From NCBI RefSeq assembly GCF_016925495.1, contig NZ_CP070491.1, forward strand, positions 1,240,001 through 1,304,000: a stretch of 64,000 bases of DNA, in the 5' to 3' direction. Under the pieces are notes generated by a model. It saw only the letters and a program-made list of their open reading frames with translations. It was not told the DNA's origin and did not search any database. This stretch comes from Methylococcus sp. EFPC2 (GTDB lineage: Bacteria > Pseudomonadota > Gammaproteobacteria > Methylococcales > Methylococcaceae). The position numbers and the translations under genes are program-made. Below, piece by piece: positions 1-10,003 of this stretch (positions are counted from its first letter, which is position 1; each line of letters starts with the position of its first letter).

Positions 1-240
1 AAGCTCGGACGGGGTATCGCCTGGCTGGACACCGGCACGCATACCTCCCTGATGCAGGCCTCCAACTTCATCCAGACCATAGAAGAACGCCAGGGCCTCA
101 AGGTGGCGTGTCCGGAAGAAATCGCCTGGAGCCAGGGCTGGATCGACAGCGAACAACTGGCGGTCCTGGCCGACTCACTCAACAAGAGCGCTTACGGGGC
201 CTATCTGCGGCGCCTGCTGCAAGTCGGGCGGCCGTCATGA
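1..240 (+). CDS. rfbA: glucose-1-phosphate thymidylyltransferase, C-terminal part (runs off the left edge)
   Basis: This is the last 79 codons of a gene entering from the left. The product would make dTDP-glucose from dTTP and glucose-1-phosphate, the first step of dTDP-L-rhamnose synthesis in the cytoplasm. The visible tail reads [19 protein letters not shown], then [17 protein letters not shown] and a final YGAYLRRLL segment, which is the conserved end of RmlA/RfbA proteins. Its TGA stop overlaps the ATG of the next gene (ATGA), so the two are translationally coupled. The next two genes are the epimerase and reductase of the same pathway, which supports the call. Confidence 0.93.
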   Translation, partial: KLGRGIAWLDTGTHTSLMQASNFIQTIEERQGLKVACPEEIAWSQGWIDSEQLAVLADSLNKSAYGAYLRRLLQVGRPS

Positions 241-797
241 TCGTCGAAAACACAGCGCTGCCGGGCGTTCTATTGATCCGGCCCAAGGTGTTCGGCGATC
301 ACCGCGGCTATTTCAAGGAAAGCTGGAACCGGCGCGTTTTCGCCGAGCACGGACTCAACCTCGACTTCGTACAGGACAATCTTTCCTACTCCGGTCGCGG
401 CATACTGCGTGGTCTGCACTTCCAGAATCCGCAACCGCAAGGCAAGCTGGTTCAGGTGCTGCAGGGCGAAGTCTACGACGTCGCGGTGGACATCCGGCAC
501 GGGTCGCCCCATTTCGGCCGCTGGTTCGGCACCCGGCTGTCGTCCGAAAATCATCTGCAAATGTATGTGCCCGAGGGCTTTGCGCACGGCTTCTACGTAC
601 TCAGCGAGATGGCGTTGTTCGCCTACAAGTGCACCGGCCCTTACGCGCCCGAGTTTGAATATAGCCTGCGTTACGACGATCCGGGCCTCGGCATCGATTG
701 GCCTTTGGACGTCCCGCCGGTGCTCTCGGCCAAGGATCAGGCGGCCGTGAACTTGAAAGACTTCCCCGTCGACAAACTGCCGCTTTACGTGCCGTGA
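237..797 (+). CDS. rfbC: dTDP-4-dehydrorhamnose 3,5-epimerase
   Basis: The 186-residue product is a cupin-fold epimerase that converts dTDP-4-keto-6-deoxyglucose to dTDP-4-keto-L-rhamnose. Family motifs are present: [19 protein letters not shown] near the start, [17 protein letters not shown] containing the catalytic His, and [15 protein letters not shown]. The length matches the family. The ATG at 237 is chosen because it overlaps the upstream stop and puts the first motif near residue 10; the frame is open further upstream but that part lies inside rfbA. Its stop overlaps the GTG start of rfbD. Confidence 0.95.
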   Translation: MIVENTALPGVLLIRPKVFGDHRGYFKESWNRRVFAEHGLNLDFVQDNLSYSGRGILRGLHFQNPQPQGKLVQVLQGEVYDVAVDIRHGSPHFGRWFGTRLSSENHLQMYVPEGFAHGFYVLSEMALFAYKCTGPYAPEFEYSLRYDDPGLGIDWPLDVPPVLSAKDQAAVNLKDFPVDKLPLYVP

Positions 798-1699
798 AAA
801 TTTTATTGATCGGCCGTGAAGGCCAAGTCGCCTGGGAGTTGCGCCGCACCCTGGCTTGCCTGGGCGAGGTCGTCGCCCTGGATCGCCACTCGCATCCTCT
901 GGCGGTCGATCTCGCCGATGCCGCTAGCCTGCGGGCCGCCTGCGCGGAAGTGAAGCCCGATCTCATCGTCAACGCCGCGGCCTACACCGCTGTCGACCGC
1001 GCCGAGGGCGACCAGGCCCTGGCTTACGCGGTCAACGCCGTCGCACCCGGGGTGCTGGCCGAACAGGCCAAGGCTCTGAATGCCGGTTTGATCCACTACT
1101 CCACCGATTATGTATTTCCCGGCGATGTACATGAGCCTCACCGCGAGACCGACGCCACCGGCCCGCAGTCGGTTTACGGCCGCAGCAAGCTGGCCGGCGA
1201 AACCGCCATCGCCCAGGTCGGAGCGTCCCACGTGATCCTGCGTACCGCCTGGGTTTACGGCATGCGCGGGCATAATTTTCTGCTGACCATGCTGCGCCTG
1301 ATGAAGGAGCGAGAAGTGCTACGGGTGGTGAACGACCAGTTCGGCGCGCCTACCTGGAGCCGCCTGATCGCCGAAGCCACCGCGTTGTTGATAGCCCAGG
1401 CAAGCGAAGGCGAACGATTCGCCACGGGGGGGCGCGACGGAATCTACCATCTGAGCTGTGCCGGCCAGACCTCCTGGCATGATTTCGCCCAGGCCATACG
1501 CGAGCGCGGAATCGCCCAGGGACTGCTGTCGGACAACTGCGCGCGATTGGAAGCCATCTCGAGTGCGGAATATCCGACGCCGGCGCGACGCCCCGCCTAT
1601 TCGGTTTTGTCCAACGACCGCTTGTCTGCCCACTATGGATTGCGACTGCCCGACTGGCGGGAGGCGCTGGCGCTATGCCTCGACGGAGCCAAAGAATAA
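794..1699 (+). CDS. rfbD: dTDP-4-dehydrorhamnose reductase
   Basis: The 301-residue SDR-family reductase makes dTDP-L-rhamnose, the sugar donor for O-antigen or exopolysaccharide. It begins [16 protein letters not shown], a Rossmann nucleotide-binding start, and contains NAAAYTAVDRAE, the STDYVFPG block, and the catalytic YGRSKLAGE (Tyr-x3-Lys). The GTG start at 794 overlaps the rfbC stop (GTGA) and places the Rossmann motif at the N-terminus; an upstream ATG in frame would lie deep inside rfbC. It is the last gene of the visible rhamnose operon. Confidence 0.95.
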   Translation: MKILLIGREGQVAWELRRTLACLGEVVALDRHSHPLAVDLADAASLRAACAEVKPDLIVNAAAYTAVDRAEGDQALAYAVNAVAPGVLAEQAKALNAGLIHYSTDYVFPGDVHEPHRETDATGPQSVYGRSKLAGETAIAQVGASHVILRTAWVYGMRGHNFLLTMLRLMKEREVLRVVNDQFGAPTWSRLIAEATALLIAQASEGERFATGGRDGIYHLSCAGQTSWHDFAQAIRERGIAQGLLSDNCARLEAISSAEYPTPARRPAYSVLSNDRLSAHYGLRLPDWREALALCLDGAKE

Positions 1700-1880
1700 G
1701 CCGGGGAAGAGGATGCCGATACGGTCAAGCCCGGATTATTCGTCCGCTTGAGGCTATCGGAACAAGCCTGTGTCGGATGTTTTCGCTCGTGAGGGACGCC
1801 GCATCGTCGTCACCGGACTTGCTGCAAGATGCCCAGGGCGCATTTTCCCCACACGAACATTAGAAGCGGTTCCTTACCCG

Positions 1881-2279
1881 ATGATACCTACGCTCAATTT
1901 CACTCGAACTTGGCAGGCGATAGGCTGGCTGCTGGTGGCTCTGGTCTGCTGGCTCAGCCTCACACCGGCACCACCGGAGCCGCCCGTATTTCTGACATGG
2001 GACAAGGCCCAGCATTTTCTCGCTTACGGCGTGTTGATGTTCTGGTACGGGCAGGCGTTCGCTCGCCATTGGCGCTGGCCGGTGTGCCTGATCTCCCTGG
2101 GTGTGGGGCTGGAATTCCTTCAGGGCTGGAGCGGACTGCGCCACTATGACCCTTACGACATGCTGGCCAACAGCCTGGGAGTCGTGCTGGGCCTGGCCTT
2201 TTCCTTCGTTCCGCCGCTGGCGCGCCTGGCCTGGTTCGACGCCTGGCTGGCTCGAAGATGGGTGCGCGTGCCGGCATGA
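1881..2279 (+). CDS. VanZ-like small membrane protein
   Basis: This 132-residue protein has about four hydrophobic segments. One is a first helix around IGWLLVALVCWLSLTP. The segment TWDKAQHFLAYGVLMFWYGQ and the later ISLGVGLEFLQGW and DMLANSLGVVLGL follow the pattern of VanZ-family proteins, with the conserved D-K-x-x-H and E...Q residues. Function in this family is mostly unknown outside teicoplanin resistance. The frame extends upstream to about 1770, but that part lacks hydrophobic or family character, so I chose the ATG at 1881. It converges on mfd with about 40 bases between, including a short GC-rich inverted repeat at the stop codon. Confidence 0.7.
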   Translation: MIPTLNFTRTWQAIGWLLVALVCWLSLTPAPPEPPVFLTWDKAQHFLAYGVLMFWYGQAFARHWRWPVCLISLGVGLEFLQGWSGLRHYDPYDMLANSLGVVLGLAFSFVPPLARLAWFDAWLARRWVRVPA

Positions 2280-2318
2280 GCCGGCGCGCGCCGTTTTGCC
2301 GAATTTTCCGGGATGGCT

Positions 2319-5300
2319 TTAGTCGTCCTTTTCCGCGAGTTTTTCCAGCAGCTCCCGCACAAACTCGATCTTGTTTTCCGGCGTTTCGAATTTCTGCATG
2401 AAGCGGATTTTTTCCGGGCCGTCCATGCGGTAAACGCTGGATTGCGTTTGTATCAGCATGATGACCTGGACGGGATCGATCCTTGGCTGAGGCTTGAACA
2501 GGATGTGGCCGCCCGTGTCACCCACCTCGATCTTGCGAGCGCGCAGTTTTTCCGCCCTAAGCTTCAGCTCGGTGGAGGCGAACAGGTTTTTGGTGGCCGG
2601 TGGCAGCAGGCCGAAGCGGTCGATCATTTCCACTTGCAAGGCACGCAAGTCCTCGTCGCTGCGGGCGCTGGCGATGCGCTTGTACAACACCAGGCGCGCA
2701 TGCACGTCGGGCAGATAGTCGTCCGGTATCAGCGCGGGCACGCGCAAATCCACTTCCGGACCGCCGTCCAGGGGCGCGTCGAGTTCGGGCTGCTTACCGG
2801 ATTTCAACGCCGCCACGGCGCGTTCCAGCAGCTCTGAGTACAGGGTGAAGCCGATCTCCTCGATCTGCCCGCTCTGCTCCCCGCCCAGCAATTCGCCGGC
2901 GCCGCGTATCTCCATGTCGTGGGAAGAAATCAGGAAACCGGCACCCAGTTCGCCGGAGGCTTCGATGGCCTCCAGGCGCTTGATGGCGTCGGCGGTCATG
3001 AGCTTCTTCGAAGGCACTAGGAGATAGGCGTAGGCGCGATGGTGCGAGCGTCCTACACGACCGCGCAACTGATGTAGCTGGGCCAGTCCGAGCTGGTCGG
3101 CGCGGTTGATGAGGATGGTGTTGGCGCTGGGCACGTCGATGCCGGATTCGATGATGGTGGTGGCCACCAGTACGTTGAAGCGCTGATGGTAGAAGTCCAG
3201 CATGATGCGCTCCAATTCGCGCTCCGGCATCTGGCCGTGGGCATGCTGGATACGCGCGGCCGGAACCAAGGCTTCCAGCTCGCGCACCATCTTCTCTATG
3301 GTTTCGACCTTGTTGTGCAGGAAATAGACCTGTCCGCCGCGCTTGATTTCACGGGTGATGGCTTCCTGGGTCAGCGAATCGCTCCACTCGCTCACGAAGG
3401 TCTGGATGGCATGGCGGTTGGGCGGCGGGGTGGCGATGATGGAAATGTCGCGCAAACCGCCCAGCGCCATGTTGAGCGTGCGCGGTATCGGCGTGGCGGT
3501 CAGGGTGAGGATGTCCAGCTCGCTGCGCAGCTTCTTGAAGTGCTCTTTCTGAGCGACGCCGAAACGGTGTTCCTCGTCGATGATGACCAGCCCCAGGTTC
3601 TTGAACTGGATGTCTTTCTGCAGCAGCTTGTGCGTCCCGATCAGGATGTCGACCTTGCCTTCGGCGGCGGCTCGGGCGAATTCGTCCTGCTGCTTCTTGC
3701 CGACGAAGCGCGACATGACCTCGATGCGGATGGGCCAGTCGGCGAAGCGGTCACGGAAGTTCTGGTAATGCTGCTGGGCCAGCAGGGTGGTCGGTACCAG
3801 CACCGCGACCTGGCGGCCATTGTGCGCGGCGATGAAGGCCGCGCGCATGGCCACCTCGGTCTTGCCGAAGCCCACGTCGCCGCAGACCACGCGATCCATG
3901 GGGCGCGGCGAGCTCATGTCTTTGATGACGTCGAGGATGGCGTTTTCCTGGTCCGGGGTTTCCTCGAAGGGGAAACCGGCGGCAAACGCGGCATAGTCGT
4001 CGGTCAGCGCCTGGAAGGCATGGCCTTGCTTGGCCTCGCGGCGGGCGTAGATGTCCAGTAGTTCGGCGGCCACGTCGCGCGCTTTCTCCATCGCCCTGCG
4101 CTTGGCTTTCTGCCAGGCTTCGCCGCCCAGTTTGTGCAGCGGCGCGGTCTCCTCGCTCGAGCCGCTGTAACGGCTGATCAGGTGCAGCGAGGAGACCGGC
4201 ACGTAGAGCTTATCGTTATTGGCGTATTCCAGGGCGAGGAATTCCGCGTCCATGCCTCCCACGTTGAGCCGTTGCAGGCCCAGATAGCGGCCCACACCGT
4301 GATCCTGATGCACGACGGGCGAGCCTATCTCCAGTTCCTCCAGATTGCGCATCAGCGCGCTGAGATCGCGCTCCATCGTCTTGCGGCGGCGTCGGCGCTG
4401 CTGGACCTTGTCGCCGGAGAGCTGGGTCTCGGTGACGATGGCCAGCGGCGGGTCGGTCAGCCACAGCCCGTGGTCGAGCGGTGCTACCAGCAGCGACAGC
4501 TTGTTATCGGTGGCGAGGAAATCGTTCCAGCGTTCGATTACGCGTGGACGTATGCTCAGTTTGCCCAGGGAATCCAACAACGCTTCGCGGTGGCCAGTGG
4601 TTTCCGCGACGAAGAGCAGTTTGCCGTCGAATTCGGTCAAAAAGTTTTGCAGCGCGGCCGCCGGCTGCTTCTGTTTGGGATCGATGGCCAGTTCGGGGAG
4701 GGGCCGGCAGGCTAAGGTGGACTTGGCTTCGCCTAGCGGTTCCACGGCGCTCTCCGCGATATGGATGCCCGCATAGCCCTGCAAGCGCTGATTGAGCGAT
4801 GCAGGATCGAGAAAAAGCATCTCGACCGGCAGGGCAGGGCGGTCGATATTGCCTTTGCGCAGCGCGAAACGATTCAGGCTTTCTTCGTAGAACTCGGCTG
4901 CGGCGGCGTCGACGTCACGATGCCGTACCAGCGTGGCATTGTCAGGCAGGTAATCGAACAGGGTTTCCGTATGCTCGACGAACAGCGGCAGGTAATACTC
5001 GATGCCGCCCGCCGGGATGCCTTTGCTGATGTCCTGGTAGAGGCCGCTGCCGGTGGGCAGGTCGGGGAATTGGGCGCGATAGGCACGACGGAAATGCTTG
5101 ATGCTGTCTTCGTCGAATGGAAACTCGCGCGCCGGATAGAGCGCTATCTTGTCGACCTTGTCCAGCGAGCGCTGGCTTTCCGGGTCGAAGGTGCGGATCG
5201 ACTCGATGTCTTCGTCGAATAATTCGATCCGATAGGGCGTCTGGCTGCCCATGGGATAGATGTCGATGATGGATCCGCGGATGGCAAATTCCGCGTGTTC

Positions 5301-5792
5301 CATCACCTGGGATACGCATTGATAGCCGACGGCCTCCAGCCGTTGCCGTGTCGTTTCCAGGCTGAGACGCCCTCCCACGGTCAAGGCGAAGGTGCGCGCC
5401 AGGATGTGGCCGCGCGGCGCTATGCGTTGCATCAGCGTCGCGGCGGTCAGCACCAGTACGCCCCGCTTGACTTCGGGCAGAAGGGCCAGGGTGCGAATGC
5501 GTTGCGAGACGATTTCCGGCAGCGGTGAAAACACGTCGTACGGCAGGGTTTCCCAGTCCGGGAACTGGAGTACGGGCAGGGTATCGGGTAGGAAGAAACG
5601 CAGTTCGTGCTCCAGCCTGAGGACACTCTGCATGTCCGGGGCTATCACCAGGAACAAGCCTGGCCGCGCTTGCACGGCCTGGGCGAGCGCAAGCGTGTCG
5701 CCGCAGCCGTATAGGCCGCGCCAGCTCGTGTGCTCGCCGGGCTTAGTCGGAATGGGGAGATCGGATAGAGGTGGCGCGTTGGGGCTACTCAT
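2319..5792 (-). CDS. mfd: transcription-repair coupling factor
   Basis: The 1157-residue protein is a DNA translocase that removes RNA polymerase stalled at lesions and recruits UvrA. The order of parts matches Mfd: a UvrB-like N-terminal module, an RNA-polymerase-interacting region (VHQDHGVGRYLGLQRL), then an SF2 helicase core with GDVGFGKTEVAMRAAF (Walker A), IIDEEHRFGV (DEEH box) and TLTATPIPRTL. The C-terminal regulatory module follows. The frame is open upstream of 5792, but the ATG there starts MSSPNAPPLSDLP and gives the usual length of about 1150 residues, so the extra 65 codons were left out. Confidence 0.96.
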   Translation of the reverse strand: MSSPNAPPLSDLPIPTKPGEHTSWRGLYGCGDTLALAQAVQARPGLFLVIAPDMQSVLRLEHELRFFLPDTLPVLQFPDWETLPYDVFSPLPEIVSQRIRTLALLPEVKRGVLVLTAATLMQRIAPRGHILARTFALTVGGRLSLETTRQRLEAVGYQCVSQVMEHAEFAIRGSIIDIYPMGSQTPYRIELFDEDIESIRTFDPESQRSLDKVDKIALYPAREFPFDEDSIKHFRRAYRAQFPDLPTGSGLYQDISKGIPAGGIEYYLPLFVEHTETLFDYLPDNATLVRHRDVDAAAAEFYEESLNRFALRKGNIDRPALPVEMLFLDPASLNQRLQGYAGIHIAESAVEPLGEAKSTLACRPLPELAIDPKQKQPAAALQNFLTEFDGKLLFVAETTGHREALLDSLGKLSIRPRVIERWNDFLATDNKLSLLVAPLDHGLWLTDPPLAIVTETQLSGDKVQQRRRRRKTMERDLSALMRNLEELEIGSPVVHQDHGVGRYLGLQRLNVGGMDAEFLALEYANNDKLYVPVSSLHLISRYSGSSEETAPLHKLGGEAWQKAKRRAMEKARDVAAELLDIYARREAKQGHAFQALTDDYAAFAAGFPFEETPDQENAILDVIKDMSSPRPMDRVVCGDVGFGKTEVAMRAAFIAAHNGRQVAVLVPTTLLAQQHYQNFRDRFADWPIRIEVMSRFVGKKQQDEFARAAAEGKVDILIGTHKLLQKDIQFKNLGLVIIDEEHRFGVAQKEHFKKLRSELDILTLTATPIPRTLNMALGGLRDISIIATPPPNRHAIQTFVSEWSDSLTQEAITREIKRGGQVYFLHNKVETIEKMVRELEALVPAARIQHAHGQMPERELERIMLDFYHQRFNVLVATTIIESGIDVPSANTILINRADQLGLAQLHQLRGRVGRSHHRAYAYLLVPSKKLMTADAIKRLEAIEASGELGAGFLISSHDMEIRGAGELLGGEQSGQIEEIGFTLYSELLERAVAALKSGKQPELDAPLDGGPEVDLRVPALIPDDYLPDVHARLVLYKRIASARSDEDLRALQVEMIDRFGLLPPATKNLFASTELKLRAEKLRARKIEVGDTGGHILFKPQPRIDPVQVIMLIQTQSSVYRMDGPEKIRFMQKFETPENKIEFVRELLEKLAEKDD

Positions 5793-5850
5793 GATGAAGA
5801 GCGGGGATGGCTGAATATGAAGTTGTCCAAGAGTGATGAACCGCGTGCAA

Positions 5851-6507
5851 TCATGTCCATGTGGTGTCGTCGCCGTCATCTGGGGTGACGTCGTTATCGC
5901 TGGCAAGAAAGTCATTATCGCCGTCGCTCCGTGCCCATGTGTCGTCGGGTGGAGTTTCGTAATAATTGTTGATAATCGTATCGCCACCGGCGTGTTGCGG
6001 ATAATCGCCGTTACCGGGGAACCCTCCGCCTGTATGGTGGCCCAATAGGTTTTCTATACCTTGAAATAGAAACGAGCCGGCCACGACGCCTGCGGCGGTT
6101 GAAGCGATATTTCCCAGGAATCCCGCACCGCCGCCGGTACTTCCCTGCGCGCCGCCATAGGCTTGCTGGAAACGAGGTATTTGATATTGGCCGGAACCGG
6201 GAACGGAGTTCGTGCTATTAGCTGTATTTGCCGGGCCGGCCCAGGGGTTATTGCCGAGAAAACCGCGATTTTGTCCGGATTGAACCGCCTGTACCTGAGC
6301 CTGGAGTTCGGCGATTTGGGCCTTGGCGCCATCGAGAGCCTGTTCCAGCAAAAGCGACCTTTGCACCAGGAGATAGGCGGCATCCGGCTGTTGGGCAATT
6401 GCCTCGCGTATCAGGCTGTCGGCTTCGCTCTCTTTTTGCGGCGCGGGCGCGGCTTTGAGTTGATTAAGAAACTGCGTGAGGAGATCGCGCTCTTGAGGAG
6501 TGATCAT
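5851..6507 (-). CDS. DUF2076 domain-containing protein
   Basis: The 218-residue protein begins MITPQERDLLTQFLNQL and continues with a predicted helical hairpin (IREAIAQQPDAAYLLVQRSLLLEQAL) and a short coiled coil, as in the DUF2076 family of proposed periplasmic or membrane-associated proteins. A Gly-rich hydrophobic stretch (GFLGNIASTAAGVVAGSFLF) sits in the middle. The C-terminus is very acidic and ends in an Asp-rich DDGDDTTWT tail. No catalytic residues can be named. The ATG at 6507 matches the conserved family N-terminus; a longer upstream frame does not. It lies 58 bases upstream of mfd on the same strand, so they may share a transcript. Confidence 0.75.
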   Translation of the reverse strand: MITPQERDLLTQFLNQLKAAPAPQKESEADSLIREAIAQQPDAAYLLVQRSLLLEQALDGAKAQIAELQAQVQAVQSGQNRGFLGNNPWAGPANTANSTNSVPGSGQYQIPRFQQAYGGAQGSTGGGAGFLGNIASTAAGVVAGSFLFQGIENLLGHHTGGGFPGNGDYPQHAGGDTIINNYYETPPDDTWARSDGDNDFLASDNDVTPDDGDDTTWT

Positions 6508-6979
6508 GGTTGTCGTCTCGTGGATCGTTGAAACAGGAGTCAAATAAGGCCGGTGTCGTTCAAGCACCATTTTACCCGAGGGAGGCCCTTATTTTTGCAG
6601 GGGAAAAAGCATCTGGGGACAGAAGCAGAGGCCCGAATATTCTCGGGCCTTACCGCGTGTACGCAGTAAGGCGTCATGAATTGCTTGATCCGTCGGCGCT
6701 TGATTCTTTATGAGCATTCTGCTTATCCGCTTCAGGGGTGGAACAAAGGTTATTGTGTTATCAGTGCGGGCTGGGTGTCGTCGGGCCTGGTAAATCTCCA
6801 TTTACGGTTCCGGGTCGGCGGCTTTGTCTTCCCGGATTGTTTTTTCTCGACGTAAACGACTGGATGATCCGTCTGGGTTTTAATAGGTAGGGTTCTTTCA
6901 AGAATCCAAAGTATTGCTTATACTAATGCACGTGATGTCTGCATCCGTATCCGTTTAAGCAATAAACTTGAGGAAATCC
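6508..6979. other. divergent intergenic region with two overlapping hairpins
   Basis: This 472-base gap separates the divergent DUF2076 and H-NS-family genes. It contains an 8-bp inverted repeat at 6629-6650 (AGGCCCGA / TCGGGCCT) and a nearly perfect palindrome at 6647-6672 (GCCTTAC...GTAAGGC with inner GCGT/ACGC). They share bases 6647-6650, so in RNA only one can form. Neither has a following T-run, so they are not simple terminators. A TATACT hexamer at 6919-6924 may be the -10 of the downstream gene; its -35 is poor. I see no convincing small ORF here. Confidence 0.4.
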
Positions 6980-7297
6980 ATGACCGATAACTTATCCCAA
7001 CTTTCTGAGTCCGAGCTGGCCGCCGTAATCGAAAATGCCAAGAAAGCGCTCAAGGACAAACAGGAAGGTAAAAGAAAGGAAGTAATCGCCCAGATTCGCG
7101 AATTGGCGGCCTCCATCAATGTCGGCGTCGAAATCATCGAAGGCGGCAAGCCGGCATCGAGAAAAGGCGGGCGAGTCCCCGTTAAGTACAGAAATCCCGC
7201 GAACCCGGCAGACAAGTGGACCGGCCGCGGCATGAAACCCAAATGGCTGCGCGAGTTGATCGATCAAGGACGCAATCTCGAAGAGTTCGAAGTCTAA
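6980..7297 (+). CDS. H-NS family nucleoid-associated protein
   Basis: The 105-residue protein has an N-terminal coiled-coil oligomerisation part (LSESELAAVIENAKKALKDKQ) and a C-terminal DNA-binding part. The latter matches the H-NS/HvrA core: YRNPANPADKWTGRGMKPKWL, where the loop normally reads W-x-G-R-G-x-x-P-x-W-L. Such proteins bind AT-rich DNA and silence foreign genes. The ATG at 6980 is preceded by a GAGG ribosome-binding site at 6970-6973, which decides against an ATG four codons upstream. A strong terminator follows. The gene stands alone. Confidence 0.88.
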   Translation: MTDNLSQLSESELAAVIENAKKALKDKQEGKRKEVIAQIRELAASINVGVEIIEGGKPASRKGGRVPVKYRNPANPADKWTGRGMKPKWLRELIDQGRNLEEFEV

Positions 7298-7357
7298 TCC
7301 CGGCGCAAATTAAGCGGCGGGGTTATCAGCCTTTCGCTGAACTCCACGGCAGTTAAC

Positions 7358-7385
7358 AAAAGGGCGGTTCATACCGCCCTTTTTT
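7358..7385. terminator. bidirectional rho-independent terminator between the hns-like gene and fabI
   Basis: A GGGCGG / CCGCCC stem with a six-base TTCATA loop is flanked by AAAA on the left and TTTTTT on the right. It can stop transcripts from both the H-NS-family gene and the convergent fabI. Confidence 0.85.
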
Positions 7386-7410
7386 GTTGCCCGATAATGG
7401 GGCCCGTCGT

Positions 7411-8193
7411 TCAGATGCTCGCCAAGCCGACAATGTTATAACCGGCGTCGACATACAAGATTTCTCCAGTAATGCCGGAAGCCAAGTCGGAGGCCATGAA
7501 TGCCGCGGCATTACCGACTTCCTCTATCGTGACATTCTTGCGCAGCGGGGCGGCATGTTCCGCCTTACTCAGCATCTCACGGAAGTTGTTGATGCCCGAC
7601 GCGGCCAAGGTGCGAATCGGGCCGGCCGAAATCGCGTTCACGCGGGTGCCTTCCGGTCCCAGCGATACCGCCATGTAGCGCACATTGGCTTCCAGGCTGG
7701 CCTTGGCTACGCCCATGACGTTGTAGTTGGGGATGGCCCGTTCCGCGCCCAGATAGCTCAGGGTCAGCAGCGAACCATTGCGGCCGGCCATCAGCTTGCG
7801 GCCGGCTTTCGCCAAGGCGGTGAAGCTATAGGAGCTGATGTCGTGGGCGATACGGAAGTTTTCCCGCGTGGTGGCGTCCACATAGGAGCCTTCCAGTGCA
7901 TCCCGGGGCGCATAGGCGACCGAATGGACGATGCAGTCCAGGCCGTCCCAGTATTTTTCCAGGTCGGTGAACACCGCCTCGATCTCGGCGTCGCTGGCGA
8001 CGTCGCATGGCAGCACGATGGACGAATTGAGTTCAGCTGCCAGTTTTTCCACGCGTTCCTTGAGTTTTTCTCCCTGATAGGTGAACGCCAGTTCGGCGCC
8101 TTCGCGCTTCATGGCGTCGGCGATGCCGTAGGCTATGGAGCGGTTGCTCGCCACGCCGACGACCAATACCTTTTTACCTTGTAAGAATCCCAT
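7411..8193 (-). CDS. fabI: enoyl-[acyl-carrier-protein] reductase (NADH)
   Basis: The 260-residue SDR enzyme performs the last reduction in each fatty-acid elongation cycle in the cytoplasm. It starts [20 protein letters not shown], the FabI-type nucleotide-binding motif with the SIA/SIAYGI helix. It carries the FabI Tyr-x6-Lys pair (YNVMGVAK), [12 protein letters not shown], and the C-terminal [14 protein letters not shown]. The ATG at 8193 matches FabI proteins; the open frame upstream has no family similarity. It is monocistronic, with the shared terminator at its 3' side. Confidence 0.96.
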   Translation of the reverse strand: MGFLQGKKVLVVGVASNRSIAYGIADAMKREGAELAFTYQGEKLKERVEKLAAELNSSIVLPCDVASDAEIEAVFTDLEKYWDGLDCIVHSVAYAPRDALEGSYVDATTRENFRIAHDISSYSFTALAKAGRKLMAGRNGSLLTLSYLGAERAIPNYNVMGVAKASLEANVRYMAVSLGPEGTRVNAISAGPIRTLAASGINNFREMLSKAEHAAPLRKNVTIEEVGNAAAFMASDLASGITGEILYVDAGYNIVGLASI

Positions 8194-8368
8194 GATTTCT
8201 CCTGGTTGACTTGTTATGAAGGGGCGGGATGAGTCCGGTGGTTGGAGGCAGCGCGGAGGGATGGCCCCTGTCCCCATTAGGGTATGGAGCCCTCCATTTT
8301 ACCGGCTCTGGCGCGTATTGAAATCCCGCCGGTCCTGCGTCTAGCAGCCGGGGCCGCTTGCCGGGTAT

Positions 8369-10003
8369 TCAGAGGACGGAATGCGGGGTGGAGTCGTGGC
8401 CAGGGTTGGCCAAATCGGCCGCGTCGAACAAGGCACGCGTATAAGGGTGGCTGGGATGGGCGACCAAGGCCTCGGTCTCACCGACCTCGATGAGGAAGCC
8501 GTCCTTCAGCACCAGGATGCGATGCGACATGGCGCGCACCACGGCCAGGTCGTGGCTGATGAATAAATAGGACAGGCCGTATTTTTGCTGCAATCCGGAC
8601 AGGAGTTGAAGCACCTGCTGCTGGATGGACACGTCCAGCGCGGAGGTCGGCTCGTCCAGGATCACGATCTCGGGTTTGAGAATCAGGACCCTGGCAATGG
8701 CGATACGCTGCCGCTGGCCGCCGGAAAATTCGTGCGGATAACGTCGCATTGCGCCGGGATCCAGACCCACCTCGGCCAATACGTCGATCACCCGCTGCTC
8801 CCGGGCTTCCGGCGAAAGTTCGGGCTGATGCAGGGCCAAACCCTCGGCGACGATTTCCGCGACGGTCATGCGCGGCGAAAGGGAACCGAAAGGATCCTGG
8901 AATACCACCTGAACTCTGGATCTCAATGCGCGCCTTTCGGCACCGCTCAACGCGGCGATCTTCCGTCCCCGAAAAGTCACGGAGCCGCTGGATGTTTTCT
9001 GCAGTCCCAGCAATGCCATGGCCAGGGTGGTCTTGCCCGAACCGGATTCGCCGATGATGCCCAAGGTTTCACCCTGGCCCAGCTTGAGGTCGACGCCGCG
9101 GACGACGGGAACACTCCCGCTCTTGAACCAGTTCCTGATGCCATCGAGTTTGCGTGCGAAGCTGACCTCCACGCCGCGTGCTTCCAGCAGCGTGGGCGCG
9201 TCCGGGCGTACGGAGACGATCTCCCGGCGCGGCCGGCTTTCGATCAGCATGCGGGTATAAGCTTGCTGGGGCGAGGCAAACAAGCGCTCGGTGTCTTCAC
9301 ATTCGATCAGCCGGCCGCGCTCCATCACGCCGACCCGGGTCGCAAACGAGCGCACCAGATTGAGGTCGTGGGTGATGAGCATGATGGCCAGGCCGTATTC
9401 TTCCTGCAGATCGCGCAACAGGTCCACGATCTGCGCCCGGATGGTGACATCCAGCGCGGTGGTCGGCTCGTCGGCGAGCAATAACTTGGGCTTGCAGGCT
9501 AACGCCATGGCGATCATGGCTCTTTGCCGCTGTCCGCCCGACAACTGGTGCGGGTAGCTGTCGAATTTGTGCGCAGCCTCCGGAATTCCGGTCCGGGCCA
9601 GCAGGGCGATGGCGCGCTGTACGGCGTCGCGGCGGCTTAGTCCCTCATGAAGCTCCAGGGCTTCGACGATTTGCTTGCCTACCGGGTAAAGCGGATTTAG
9701 GGCCGTCATCGGCTCCTGGAATATCATCGCGATGTCGGCACCGCGTAGGGCCTGCATGTCGCGCTCGCTTTTTTCCAGCAGGTTTTCGCCGGCCCAGAGG
9801 ATCTCTCCCCTGGTACGCGCGTTGGCCACCAGGCGCAGTATGCTCAGGGCCGTGACGCTCTTGCCCGAGCCCGATTCGCCCACCAGTGCGAAACGTTCGC
9901 CGGCCCGGATGGACAAGCTCACCTCGCGCACGGCTTCGAAGGCGTGTTGGCCGCTGCTGAAGCCGACGCTCAGCTGCCGTATTTCCAGCAAAGGCGTACT
10001 CAT
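8369..10003 (-). CDS. yejF: peptide/microcin C-type ABC transporter, fused double ATPase
   Basis: This 544-residue protein contains two complete ABC ATPase domains in one chain, as in YejF. Each has a Walker A ([10 protein letters not shown] and [11 protein letters not shown]), a signature (LSGGQRQR and FSGGQRQR) and a Walker B ([12 protein letters not shown] and [11 protein letters not shown]). It powers uptake of oligopeptides through YejB/YejE. The ATG at 10003 overlaps the yejE stop (ATGA), which sets the start; the open frame upstream lies inside yejE. It is the last gene of the yejABEF operon. Confidence 0.94.
   Translation of the reverse strand: MSTPLLEIRQLSVGFSSGQHAFEAVREVSLSIRAGERFALVGESGSGKSVTALSILRLVANARTRGEILWAGENLLEKSERDMQALRGADIAMIFQEPMTALNPLYPVGKQIVEALELHEGLSRRDAVQRAIALLARTGIPEAAHKFDSYPHQLSGGQRQRAMIAMALACKPKLLLADEPTTALDVTIRAQIVDLLRDLQEEYGLAIMLITHDLNLVRSFATRVGVMERGRLIECEDTERLFASPQQAYTRMLIESRPRREIVSVRPDAPTLLEARGVEVSFARKLDGIRNWFKSGSVPVVRGVDLKLGQGETLGIIGESGSGKTTLAMALLGLQKTSSGSVTFRGRKIAALSGAERRALRSRVQVVFQDPFGSLSPRMTVAEIVAEGLALHQPELSPEAREQRVIDVLAEVGLDPGAMRRYPHEFSGGQRQRIAIARVLILKPEIVILDEPTSALDVSIQQQVLQLLSGLQQKYGLSYLFISHDLAVVRAMSHRILVLKDGFLIEVGETEALVAHPSHPYTRALFDAADLANPGHDSTPHSVL

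Noticed and set aside
1770-1880. Longer N-terminus for the VanZ-like protein
   Set aside because: The extra 37 residues are not hydrophobic and do not resemble the family; the ATG at 1881 places the first helix correctly.
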